Positions 1-7,653 of a DNA stretch of 13,332 nucleotides are shown in pieces. Each line of letters begins with the position of its first letter. Positions within the stretch are counted from its first letter, which is position 1. The position numbers and the translations under genes are program-made. Below the pieces are notes generated by a model. The model made no database searches. It was not told the origin of the DNA and worked only from the letters and a program-made list of their open reading frames with translations. Source of the stretch: an uncultured Collinsella sp. GTDB lineage: Bacteria; Actinomycetota; Coriobacteriia; Coriobacteriales; Coriobacteriaceae. The stretch lies in the NCBI GenBank assembly GCA_938036665.1, contig CALHWR010000207.1, forward strand, positions 1 through 13,332, written 5' to 3'.

Positions 1-1
1 G

Positions 2-88
2 GCCAACACTGCGAGCCGCACGCGCCACCACGGTAGCCACGGCTCCGCACCCAAGCGCAACACCTACCGCGAGCGCTACACGAGCTAG
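2..88 (+). CDS. C-terminal tail of an upstream gene (possibly RluB/RsuA-type pseudouridine synthase), 5' truncated
   Basis: An open frame enters from the left edge and stops at TAG 86-88, giving 28 residues rich in Arg, His, Ser and Lys and ending RNTYRERYTS. No domain is visible. In many Gram-positive and actinobacterial genomes the gene just before cmk is the pseudouridine synthase rluB (after scpA-scpB), and such enzymes often end in a basic, disordered RNA-binding tail, so this identity is an inference from gene order and composition only. The next gene starts 68 nt downstream. That gap is C-rich and shows no convincing promoter or terminator. Confidence 0.45.
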   Translation, partial: ANTASRTRHHGSHGSAPKRNTYRERYTS

Positions 89-156
89 CCAGTCCGCCAA
101 CCCCCCCAGCGCCCGCGTCCCATACCAGCACATCAACTATCGAAAGGAAGCATTGC

Positions 157-843
157 ATGATCGTCGCCATCGACGGCCCCGCCGGTTCCGGCAAGTCCAC
201 CATCGCCAAGGAGATCGCCCGCCAGCTGGGCTTTAACAAACTCGACACGGGCGCCATGTATCGCGCCGTCACCTTCGCCGCGCTCGACCGCGGCATCAAT
301 CTGGACGATGAGGCGGCCATCGACGCCCTCGCCAAGCAGATCGAGATCCGCTTTACCAACGGCACCGGCGAGGACACGCGCTTGACCATTGACGGTGCGG
401 ACGCATCGGCTGCCATCCGCACCCCGCAGGTGGACGCCAACGTCTCCAAGGTCTCGGCCTACCCGGGCGTACGCGCCGCCATGCTCATCCATCAGCGCCG
501 CGCCGCCGAGGACCGCGATATCGTGGCCGAGGGTCGCGACATCGGCACCGTCGTGTTCCCAAACGCGCAGGTCAAGGTGTTCCTGACCGCCGACCCCCGC
601 GAGCGCGCCCGTCGCCGCGTGCTGCAGCGCCATCAAAACGACGCCCAGCCGCTCACCGAAGAGCAGCTCGAGACCGAGGTCGACGAAACCCTCGACGCCC
701 TCAAGCAGCGCGACAAACTCGACAGCAGCCGCGAGGTCGCACCGCTCGTGCCCGCCGAGGACGCCGTGCACGTCGACTCCACCGCCCACACCATCGACGA
801 GGTCGTCTCGATAATCGAGGACCTCATCAACCAAAGGAGGTAG
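157..843 (+). CDS. cmk: Cytidylate (CMP/dCMP) kinase
   Basis: This cytoplasmic enzyme transfers phosphate from ATP to CMP or dCMP, giving the diphosphates needed for RNA, DNA and CDP-lipid synthesis. The 228-residue product has the usual bacterial length. Visible are the P-loop GPAGSGKS (residues 7-14), the family motif LDTGAMYR near residues 30-37, the EGRDIGTVVFPNA segment, and an Arg-rich lid (ERARRR). The ATG at 157 is preceded by GAAAGGAAG at 142-150 and begins exactly at the conserved N-terminal strand MIVAIDGPAG, so the start is secure. Its 3' end carries AAAGGAGG (833-840), which serves plsC 3 nt further on. Long antisense frames over this gene are coding shadows. Confidence 0.97.
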   Translation: MIVAIDGPAGSGKSTIAKEIARQLGFNKLDTGAMYRAVTFAALDRGINLDDEAAIDALAKQIEIRFTNGTGEDTRLTIDGADASAAIRTPQVDANVSKVSAYPGVRAAMLIHQRRAAEDRDIVAEGRDIGTVVFPNAQVKVFLTADPRERARRRVLQRHQNDAQPLTEEQLETEVDETLDALKQRDKLDSSREVAPLVPAEDAVHVDSTAHTIDEVVSIIEDLINQRR

Positions 844-846
844 CCC

Positions 847-1575
847 ATGCGCCTGTTTAAGCAGACGCCCGAGGATTACTACAACGCCCCCTACGCCGAG
901 TTCCCTGCGCTCATCCGCGGCACTGTCGCCGTAGTCATGGGCATCCTGTGGGTCTTCTCCAAGCTCATGTGGCGCTGGAAGGTCGAAGACGTCGACCTGC
1001 TGTTTGAGCGCCAGGAAGGCCGCGGCAGCGTGGTCATCTGCAACCACACCTCGATGGCCGAGTTGCTGGCAGTGGAGACGGCACTGTTCTTTGGCGGCCG
1101 CCATGTGCGCCCCATCTTTAAGTCCGAGTTCGCCAAGAGCAAGATTGTGCGCTGGGCCTTTAGCCGCGTGGGTGGCATTCCCGTCGAGCGTGGCACCGCC
1201 GACATGAAGTGTCTGCGTGCCGCCCAGCATGCACTGCAGCGCGGTGAGGACGTCCTGATCTTCCCCGAGGGCACGCGCATCCGCTCGCGCGAGATCAAGC
1301 CCGAGGTCCATGGCGGCTTTGCGCTCATCGCTCAGATGGGTAAGGCACCCGTCAACCCGCTCGCCATTTGTGGCTGGTCCGACATTACGCCTAAGGGCAA
1401 AAGGCTCATGCGCCCCAAGAAGTGCTGGATCCGCGCCGGCAAGGCCATCTCGCTATCCGATGCTCCGGCCGAGCTCAAGCGTAAGGAGCGCCTGGCATGG
1501 TTTGAGTCCGAGGCCATGAGCCGCGTATACGCCATGCGTGACGACCTGTGCGCCGAGCACCCAGGCAGGTTCTAG
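847..1575 (+). CDS. plsC: 1-acyl-sn-glycerol-3-phosphate acyltransferase (PlsC/LPLAT family)
   Basis: It probably acylates lysophosphatidic acid at sn-2 to give phosphatidic acid at the cytoplasmic membrane. The product has 242 residues, normal for PlsC. A hydrophobic segment (about residues 24-40) precedes the LPLAT domain. Motif I reads NHTSMAE (residues 66-72), so the catalytic pattern is HX4E (H67, E72) rather than the canonical HX4D. The other motifs are regular: GGIPVERG near 109-116, FPEGTR at 139-144, and a VNPLAI segment. A near-perfect Shine-Dalgarno, AAAGGAGG (833-840), lies 6 nt before the ATG. plsY and gpsA, the other steps of phosphatidate synthesis, lie in the same run, which supports the assignment. 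Acyl specificity cannot be read from the sequence. Confidence 0.9.
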   Translation: MRLFKQTPEDYYNAPYAEFPALIRGTVAVVMGILWVFSKLMWRWKVEDVDLLFERQEGRGSVVICNHTSMAELLAVETALFFGGRHVRPIFKSEFAKSKIVRWAFSRVGGIPVERGTADMKCLRAAQHALQRGEDVLIFPEGTRIRSREIKPEVHGGFALIAQMGKAPVNPLAICGWSDITPKGKRLMRPKKCWIRAGKAISLSDAPAELKRKERLAWFESEAMSRVYAMRDDLCAEHPGRF

Positions 1576-1577
1576 CC

Positions 1578-2474
1578 ATGGGTGAGAACGTCATGAATAC
1601 CGCTGCGGCCGCCGCTGAGGAGGTCGTATCCACCATCGAGATCGCCGCGCATGCCGGCACCTGCTACGGCGTTCAGCGCGCGCTCGACATGGCACTGGCC
1701 GCCGCGCCGCAGGCGGGGGAGAGCACTCAGGTCCACACGCTGGGTCCGCTCATTCATAACCCCATCGTGGTGCGCGAGCTTGCCGAGGCAGGCGTTGGTC
1801 TGGCAGACACCTTGGACGACGCCGCGACGGGCACCGTGATCATCCGCGCGCACGGCGTGGTGCCGCAGGTGATCGAAGCCGCTCGCGAGCGTGGCCTTAC
1901 CGTGGTCGATGCCACCTGCCCCTACGTGAAGAAGGTCCACGTGGCGGCCGAGCGCCTGGTGCGCGAGGGCTACCGCGTAATCGTCGTGGGCGAGCCGGGC
2001 CACCCCGAGGTCGAGGGCATTCTGGGCCACGCTGGCGATGACGCTCAAGTCGTGAGTTGTGCTGCCGATGCGGACGCGCTGCCACTCAAGGGCAAGGTGG
2101 GTCTGGTTGTGCAGACCACCCAGACTGCGCAGAACCTGGCCGAGGTTGTGGCCTCCATCACCCCGCGCGTGCAGGAACTGCGCGTGATCAACACCATCTG
2201 CGCCGCCACGAGCGAGCGCCAGCAGGCAGCTGCAGCCCTCGCCAACCGCTGTGATTGCATGGTCGTCGTGGGCGGCAAAAATTCGGGCAACACGCGTCGC
2301 CTGGCGCAGATTTGTGCCGATGCCTGCGAGCACACGCATCACATCGAGGAAGCTTCCGAGCTCGAGGCCGAATGGTTTGCCGACGCGCGCCACATCGGCA
2401 TCACCGCCGGAGCCTCCACCCCGCAAGAACACATCGAACGCGCCGTTGCGCGCATCAAGGAGCTTTGCCGCTAG
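1578..2474 (+). CDS. ispH: 4-hydroxy-3-methylbut-2-enyl diphosphate reductase (LytB)
   Basis: IspH carries out the last step of the MEP pathway, reducing HMBPP to IPP and DMAPP with a [4Fe-4S] cluster. From the ATG at 1578 the product is 298 residues. The three cluster cysteines are present: C29 (GTCYGV), C114 (DATCPYVKK) and C208 (NTICAATSERQ). Substrate-binding features are H60 (LIHNP), H142 and E144 (GHPEVEG), the NSGNTRRL loop and TAGAST near the C-terminus. The frame is open back to an ATG at 1548, but that start lies inside plsC. The ATG at 1578 (2 nt after the plsC stop) or 1593 is more likely, both with weak ribosome-binding sites. Tight spacing suggests translational coupling with plsC. 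Confidence 0.96.
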   Translation: MGENVMNTAAAAAEEVVSTIEIAAHAGTCYGVQRALDMALAAAPQAGESTQVHTLGPLIHNPIVVRELAEAGVGLADTLDDAATGTVIIRAHGVVPQVIEAARERGLTVVDATCPYVKKVHVAAERLVREGYRVIVVGEPGHPEVEGILGHAGDDAQVVSCAADADALPLKGKVGLVVQTTQTAQNLAEVVASITPRVQELRVINTICAATSERQQAAAALANRCDCMVVVGGKNSGNTRRLAQICADACEHTHHIEEASELEAEWFADARHIGITAGASTPQEHIERAVARIKELCR

Positions 2475-2476
2475 TT

Positions 2477-3919
2477 ATGGACCAGACCGTACCCGCATAC
2501 GCCACCGAGGTGGCCGATTACGGGCGCAGCCGCGACCCCGAGCCGGGTGAGGGCGCGCTCGTTAAGAACGTGCGTCCCGAATCGCCCGCATGGGATGTGG
2601 GTATCGAGCCGGGCATGCGCGTGCTCACGGTCAACGGTGAGCGGCTCACCGACATGATCGTGTGGCTCTGGGAGGCCGACGAAGACACCGTCGAGTTGGA
2701 GGTTTTCGACCCGCGCGACGGCACCGTCACCCCCGTGGAGCTCGATCGCTTTCCCGGCGAGGATTGGGGCCTTGAGTTCGATGGACCCATCTTTGACGGC
2801 ATGCGTACCTGCGTCAACGCCTGCGTGTTCTGCTTTATGACGATGCTGCCCAAGGGCGGCCGCTCCACGCTCTACATTCGCGATGATGACTACCGCCTAA
2901 GCTTTTTGCAGGGCAACTTTGTCACGCTCACGAACCTTTCCGACGAGGACGTGCAAAACGTCATCGACCGCAACATGAGTCCGATGAACGTGTCGGTCCA
3001 CGCCGTGAGCCCCGATATTCGCCGCCGCATGATGGGCCGCAACGCCCAGCGCGGCATGGACGTGCTCGAGGCCATCATGGCAGCCGGCATCGAGATTCAC
3101 GCGCAGATCGTGTTGTGCCCCGGCATGAACGACGGCGAAGAACTGCTAAAGACGCTTCGCTTTTGCGAGGATCACGAACAGATCACGAGCCTGGGAATTG
3201 TGCCGCTCGGTTTTACCAAGCATCAGAACCGTTTTAGCTGGTCCTACAGCGATAAGCCCGAGCTCGCACGCGAAACCATTGCCATGATCCGGCCTTTCCA
3301 GGACCGTGCCTTCGAGCGCTTTGGCCGCCACACCTTCCAGATGAGCGACGAGTTCTATCTGGACGCCGGCATCGAGCCGCCCGAGGCAGACTTTTACGAC
3401 GGCTACCCGCAGTACTATGACGGCATCGGCATGATCCGCTCCTATCTGGACGAGACCGACAACGTGCTCGCCGCCGATGCCGAGCGCCTGACCCGCGTTC
3501 GCGAGGGAATCGCCGCCCGTGGCCAGCGCTTGCTGTGCCTCTCGGGCGCCAGCGCGCGTGATACGGTCGCGCGCTTTGTGGAATCGCCGCACGGCCTCGC
3601 CGGCACCGTCACAGCCATCAAAAACCGCTACTTTGGCGGCAACGTGGACGTGACCGGACTCATCGTCGCGAGCGATATCCTGGAGCAGCTGCCGCAAGAT
3701 CTGTCGGGGGTTATGCTCTTTGTGCCTAAGCTCATGTTCAACGCTGACGGCATGACGCTTGACGAGTATCATCGTGACGATTTACTCGCAAGCCTTACCA
3801 GTCGCGGCGCCGAGGTTCATGTGGTGTCGACCATGCCGCATGAGCTGCTCGATACCCTGGAGCACATCCTTGGCATTGTGCCTGCCGACTCTACTAATTC
3901 CGCTGACCCTACCCATTAA
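2477..3919 (+). CDS. DUF512-family protein with PDZ-like and radical-SAM-like Fe-S domains
   Basis: The 480-residue protein starts at ATG 2477, two nt after the ispH stop. The frame is open further upstream, but that part overlaps ispH. Residues about 20-90 form a PDZ-like unit (NVRPESPAWDVGIEPGMRVL). Next comes a cysteine motif CVNACVFC (C112, C116, C119; CX3CX2C) typical of radical SAM [4Fe-4S] binding, followed by PKGGRSTLYIRDDDYRLSFL and GNFVTLTN, signatures I recognise from the DUF512 family. The C-terminal part is the DUF512 domain. The reaction is unknown. Family members commonly sit directly upstream of der in Gram-positive genomes, as here, which hints at a ribosome- or translation-linked role (inference). 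AAGGAG (2457-2462) lies 14 nt before the ATG, rather far, so coupling to ispH translation is likely. Confidence 0.92.
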   Translation: MDQTVPAYATEVADYGRSRDPEPGEGALVKNVRPESPAWDVGIEPGMRVLTVNGERLTDMIVWLWEADEDTVELEVFDPRDGTVTPVELDRFPGEDWGLEFDGPIFDGMRTCVNACVFCFMTMLPKGGRSTLYIRDDDYRLSFLQGNFVTLTNLSDEDVQNVIDRNMSPMNVSVHAVSPDIRRRMMGRNAQRGMDVLEAIMAAGIEIHAQIVLCPGMNDGEELLKTLRFCEDHEQITSLGIVPLGFTKHQNRFSWSYSDKPELARETIAMIRPFQDRAFERFGRHTFQMSDEFYLDAGIEPPEADFYDGYPQYYDGIGMIRSYLDETDNVLAADAERLTRVREGIAARGQRLLCLSGASARDTVARFVESPHGLAGTVTAIKNRYFGGNVDVTGLIVASDILEQLPQDLSGVMLFVPKLMFNADGMTLDEYHRDDLLASLTSRGAEVHVVSTMPHELLDTLEHILGIVPADSTNSADPTH

Positions 3920-3929
3920 AGGAGAGCAG

Positions 3930-5264
3930 ATGAAACCTATCGTCGCCGTCGTCGGACGCCCCAACGTGGGCAAGTCCACGCTCGTTAACCGCCTGGCCCA
4001 GACCTCGGACGCCATCGTCCACGAGTCTCGCGGCGTCACGCGCGATCGCTCATATCACACGGCCGATTGGAACGGCCGCGAGTTCACCATCGTCGACACG
4101 GGCGGTATCGAGCCGCTCAAGAGCGACGACGTCTTTGCCACGTCCATCCGCGACCAGGCGCTCGCCGCCGCCGAGGAAGCCGCCGTCATCCTGTTTGTGG
4201 TCGATGGCCGCACCGGCGTCACCGAGGAGGACGAGTCGGTCGCTCGCATGCTCAAGCGCTGCGACAAGCCGGTCTTTCTGCTGGTGAACAAGCTCGACAA
4301 CCCCGATCGCGAGAACGACAGCATCTGGGAGTTCTATTCGCTCGGCATCGGTGAGCCCACGCCGCTCTCGGCCCTGCATGGCCATGGCACGGGCGACCTG
4401 CTCGACGATATCGTGGCCCTGCTTCCGGAGGAAGAGGACGAGGTCGCCGATGAGTTCCCTGATGCGCTGAACGTCGCTATCATCGGCCGCCCCAATGCCG
4501 GTAAGTCGTCGCTGTTCAACCGCATTCTGGGCGCCGACCGTTCTATCGTGTCCAACATTGCCGGCACGACGCGCGACGCCATCGATACCGTCGTGGAGCG
4601 CAACGGCAAGCACTACCGCATGGTGGACACCGCGGGTATTCGCAAGAAGAGCACCGTGTACGAGAACATCGAGTACTACTCGATGGTCCGCGGCCTGCGC
4701 GCCATCGATCGCGCCGACGTGGCACTGCTCGTCGTCGATGCCTCCGTGGGCGTCACCGAGCAGGACCAGAAGGTCATGGGCTTGGCCATCGAGCGTGGCT
4801 GCGCCATCGTGGTGCTGCTCAACAAGTGGGACCTGCTCGATGACGACCGCAAGCGCGAGGCCTGCATGGAGACCGTCGACCGCCGTCTGGGCGTCATGGC
4901 TCCCTGGGCCCAGTACCTGCGCATCTCTGCCCTCACTGGCCGCAGCGTCGAGAAGATCTGGGCGATGGTCGACGCCGCTGAGAAGACGCGCTCGCAAAAG
5001 ATCACTACCTCGCGCCTCAACACCTTCCTCACCGACCTGCGCGAGTTCGGCCACACCGTGGTGGACGGCAAGCGCCGCCTGCGCATGCACTACGTGACTC
5101 AGACGGGCATCAACCCGCCGACGTTTACGTTCTTCGTCAACCACAGCGACCTGGTCAACGACACCTACCAGCGCTACGTGGAGAACCGCATGCGCTCGAC
5201 CTTCGATTTTGCCGGCACGCCCATTCGACTCTTCTTTAGGAAGAAGGAGCAAAAGGATGCATAA
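3930..5264 (+). CDS. der: Ribosome biogenesis GTPase Der (EngA), double Era-like GTPase
   Basis: Der is an essential GTPase acting in late 50S subunit assembly. The 444-residue product has the diagnostic two tandem G domains plus a C-terminal KH-like domain. The first domain has GRPNVGKS (residues 9-16), DTGG and NKLD. The second has GRPNAGKSS, DTAG and NKWD. The C-terminal part contains the basic segment GKRRLRMHYVTQ and the ending RLFFRKK. The frame is open upstream to 3759, but the ATG at 3930 is chosen because AAAGGAGA (3918-3925) precedes it and the protein then begins at the first beta strand (MKPIVAVVGRPN). The Shine-Dalgarno overlaps the stop of the preceding gene. The last 8 bases overlap the plsY start. 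Confidence 0.98.
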   Translation: MKPIVAVVGRPNVGKSTLVNRLAQTSDAIVHESRGVTRDRSYHTADWNGREFTIVDTGGIEPLKSDDVFATSIRDQALAAAEEAAVILFVVDGRTGVTEEDESVARMLKRCDKPVFLLVNKLDNPDRENDSIWEFYSLGIGEPTPLSALHGHGTGDLLDDIVALLPEEEDEVADEFPDALNVAIIGRPNAGKSSLFNRILGADRSIVSNIAGTTRDAIDTVVERNGKHYRMVDTAGIRKKSTVYENIEYYSMVRGLRAIDRADVALLVVDASVGVTEQDQKVMGLAIERGCAIVVLLNKWDLLDDDRKREACMETVDRRLGVMAPWAQYLRISALTGRSVEKIWAMVDAAEKTRSQKITTSRLNTFLTDLREFGHTVVDGKRRLRMHYVTQTGINPPTFTFFVNHSDLVNDTYQRYVENRMRSTFDFAGTPIRLFFRKKEQKDA

Positions 5265-5940
5265 TCCGATTCTGCTGACCGCCATCTGCGCCGTGGTCTC
5301 GTTCTTTATCGGAGCGATTCCGTTTGGCCTGATCCTGGGCCGCGTGTTCAACCACACCGACATTCGCAAGGCGGGCTCCGGAAACATCGGCACCACCAAC
5401 GCGCTGCGCGTGGCCGGCCCCAAGGTGGCCGCGCTCACGCTGCTGCTCGACTGCCTAAAGGGCGCCATCTGTGTCATTATCGCCCGTCCGCTTATCGCCG
5501 ATCTGGGCCATGGTTTTCCGCAGAACATCATGGCGCCTGGAGCCCCCGGCGACTGGATGCTCGGCGTCATTTGCCTCGCTGCCGTGTGGGGACACATCTT
5601 TTCTCCCTATCTCAACTTCCATGGCGGCAAGGGTATCGCCGTGGGCTTGGGTGTGATTCTTGCCTGGTACTGGCCCATTGGCCTGTCGCTGTTGGGCATG
5701 TTTATCGTGGCCGTCGCCATCACCAAGTATGTGTCGGTGGGCTCGCTTGCCGCCGCCATCGGTCTTCCCATCGCCGCCTGCGCGGTCTTTCCGTACAGCA
5801 GCCTGGGTCTTAAGTTTTGCATGGCGATGATCGGCATCACCGTGGTGTGGGCCCATCGCTCGAATATCAAAAAGCTCACGTGCGGTAAGGAGTCCAAGCT
5901 CTCGTTTACCAAGCGCGTCACCGAGCTCGACGATAAGTAG
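5257..5940 (+). CDS. plsY: Acyl-phosphate:glycerol-3-phosphate acyltransferase
   Basis: PlsY is an integral membrane enzyme that transfers an acyl chain from acyl-phosphate to sn-1 of glycerol-3-phosphate, the first step of phospholipid synthesis in most bacteria. The 227-residue protein has several hydrophobic helices, starting at residues 4-24. The conserved cytoplasmic loops are present: GSGNIGTTNALR, HGGKGIAVGLG and the third motif HRSNIKKL followed by CGKE. The ATG at 5257 lies inside the last codons of der (8-nt overlap) and has AAGGAG at 5244-5249. The longer frame from 5209 would sit deep within der and add a non-family N-terminus. gpsA, which makes its substrate, follows after 9 nt. 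Confidence 0.96.
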   Translation: MHNPILLTAICAVVSFFIGAIPFGLILGRVFNHTDIRKAGSGNIGTTNALRVAGPKVAALTLLLDCLKGAICVIIARPLIADLGHGFPQNIMAPGAPGDWMLGVICLAAVWGHIFSPYLNFHGGKGIAVGLGVILAWYWPIGLSLLGMFIVAVAITKYVSVGSLAAAIGLPIAACAVFPYSSLGLKFCMAMIGITVVWAHRSNIKKLTCGKESKLSFTKRVTELDDK

Positions 5941-5949
5941 GAGAGAGTC

Positions 5950-6957
5950 ATGAATGTTGCGCTGATTGGCTCCGGCTCCTGGGGAACCGCCGTCGCCGGC
6001 CTTGCCGCCGCGCGAGCCGAGCGCGTGACCATGTGGGCCCACAGCGAGCAGACGGCCGCCGGCATTAACGGCGATCATCGTAATCCCCGCTATCTATTGG
6101 ACTACGTGCTGCCGGAAAACGTTGTCGCCACGACGGGCCTGGCCCAGGCGCTCGACGGCGCCGACGCCATTATCTTTGCCGTGCCCTCCACGCACCTGCG
6201 AAGCGTATGCCACGATGCAGCACCCTTTATCGCCGCCGACACCCCGGTGCTCTGCCTCACCAAGGGCATTGAGCCCGAGTCCGGCCTGCTCATGAGCGAG
6301 GTCATCGCCAGCGAGATCGGCAACGAGACGCGCGTGGCGGCGCTCTCGGGCCCCAACCATGCCGAGGAGATCTGCCGCGGTGGGCTTTCCGCCGCCGTCA
6401 TCGCCAGCAAAGATCCGCAGGTAGGGGAGACCTTTAAGGACCTGCTCCTGTCAACCGCCTTCCGCATCTACCTGTCGCAGGACATGACCGGTGTCGAGGT
6501 CTGCGGTGCCATGAAAAACGTCATCGCCATCGTGTGCGGTATCTCCGCCGGTACCGGCGCGGGCGACAACACGCTCGCCCTTATCATGACGCGCGGCCTG
6601 GCCGAGATCAGCCGGCTGGTGCACGCTCGCGGCGGGCAGGCCATAACCTGCATGGGACTTGCCGGCATGGGCGACCTCATCGCCACCTGTACCTCGGAGC
6701 ATTCGCGCAACCGCACCTTTGGCTACGAGTTTGCCCACGGCGTGTCGCTCGACGAGTACCAAGAGCGCACACATATGGTGGTCGAGGGTGCCGTTGCGGC
6801 CCGCAGCGTGAGCGAGCTCGCCCGTTCACTGGGCGTAGACATTCCGCTCACCTTTGCCGTGGAGCAAACGCTCTACAACGGTGTTACTTTGGATAGGGCG
6901 CTCGAGATTCTCACCGACCGCGTCCCCTCTCAAGAGTTCTACGGACTCGCCGACTAG
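5950..6957 (+). CDS. gpsA: NAD(P)H-dependent glycerol-3-phosphate dehydrogenase
   Basis: GpsA reduces dihydroxyacetone phosphate to sn-glycerol-3-phosphate, the backbone donor for PlsY, in the cytoplasm. The 335-residue length is typical. The Rossmann motif GSGSWG lies at residues 7-12. LTKGIEP around K105, SGPNHAEE (133-140), the catalytic lysine K189 in GAMKNVIAI, and RNRTFGYE (253-260) are all family signatures. The substrate-loop motif is often SGPxFAxE; here His replaces the aromatic residue, which I believe is common in Gram-positive relatives. TAGGAGAG (5938-5945) overlaps the plsY stop and places the ribosome correctly for the ATG at 5950. Confidence 0.97.
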   Translation: MNVALIGSGSWGTAVAGLAAARAERVTMWAHSEQTAAGINGDHRNPRYLLDYVLPENVVATTGLAQALDGADAIIFAVPSTHLRSVCHDAAPFIAADTPVLCLTKGIEPESGLLMSEVIASEIGNETRVAALSGPNHAEEICRGGLSAAVIASKDPQVGETFKDLLLSTAFRIYLSQDMTGVEVCGAMKNVIAIVCGISAGTGAGDNTLALIMTRGLAEISRLVHARGGQAITCMGLAGMGDLIATCTSEHSRNRTFGYEFAHGVSLDEYQERTHMVVEGAVAARSVSELARSLGVDIPLTFAVEQTLYNGVTLDRALEILTDRVPSQEFYGLAD

Positions 6958-6975
6958 CGCAGAAAGGCTACTACC

Positions 6976-7647
6976 ATGGGTTCCATCAAAATCGCTCCAT
7001 CCGTCCTTTCGGCCGACATGGCCAACCTGAAGGGCGAGCTCGACAAGATCGCCGGTGCCGACTACGTGCACTTCGACGTCATGGACGGTCACTTTACCGG
7101 CAACCTGACCTTTGGCGTCGACATCCTCAAGGCCGTCAAGCGCTCCACCGATGTACCGGTCGACGCGCACCTGATGGTGTCGAATCCCGACGAGACGGTC
7201 GATTGGTACGCCGACGCCGGTGCCGACATGATCACCGTGCACTATGAGGCCTCCACGCACCTGCACCGCACGCTCACCCATCTGCAGCAGCGCGGTGTCA
7301 AGGCCGGCGTGGTGCTCAACCCCGCTACCCCCGTGTGCGTACTCGAGAGCATCATCGACGTTGTCGATATGGTGCTGCTCATGAGCGTGAACCCTGGCTT
7401 TGGCGGGCAAAGCTTTATCCCTGGTACCATCGCCAAACTGCACGAGCTTACGGCCATGTGCGAGCGCCACGGCGTGTCGCCCCTGATCGAGGTCGATGGC
7501 GGTATCTCTTCCAAGAACATCGCCGAGGTCGTCAAGGCCGGCGCCAACGTGCTCGTAGCCGGCTCCGCCGTATTTAAGTCCGAAGATCCCGCCGCCGAGG
7601 TTGCGCTGCTGCAAAAGCTGGGCAACGAAGCCGCACAGGAGGCATAA
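6976..7647 (+). CDS. rpe: Ribulose-phosphate 3-epimerase
   Basis: This TIM-barrel metalloenzyme interconverts ribulose 5-phosphate and xylulose 5-phosphate in the pentose phosphate pathway. The 223-residue product matches the family length. In order it shows IAPSVLSADMANL, the metal-binding HFDVMDGHF (His and Asp ligands), the HLMV histidine, VLNPATP, the phosphate loop VNPGFGGQSF, the catalytic/metal Asp in EVDGGISSKN, and a C-terminal phosphate-binding AGSAVF. AGAAAGG (about 6960-6967) precedes the ATG by 8 nt. The gap from gpsA is 18 nt, the largest in the run from cmk onward, and shows no terminator. Confidence 0.97.
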   Translation: MGSIKIAPSVLSADMANLKGELDKIAGADYVHFDVMDGHFTGNLTFGVDILKAVKRSTDVPVDAHLMVSNPDETVDWYADAGADMITVHYEASTHLHRTLTHLQQRGVKAGVVLNPATPVCVLESIIDVVDMVLLMSVNPGFGGQSFIPGTIAKLHELTAMCERHGVSPLIEVDGGISSKNIAEVVKAGANVLVAGSAVFKSEDPAAEVALLQKLGNEAAQEA

Positions 7648-7653
7648 ACCCTT

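Noticed and set aside
89..156. Promoter before cmk
   Set aside because: The 68-nt gap is C-rich, with no -35/-10 pair that I can support.
1548..1577. Upstream ATG for ispH at 1548
   Set aside because: It lies within the plsC 3' end, would add an Arg-rich non-family extension, and lacks a ribosome-binding site; 1578 or 1593 fits the operon spacing better.
4050..5597. 515-residue antisense frame over der and plsY (and a similar 570-residue one at 6826-8538)
   Set aside because: Both lie opposite genes with complete family motifs, are low-complexity Val/Asp/Gly/His-rich translations, and are typical antisense shadows of high-GC codon bias.
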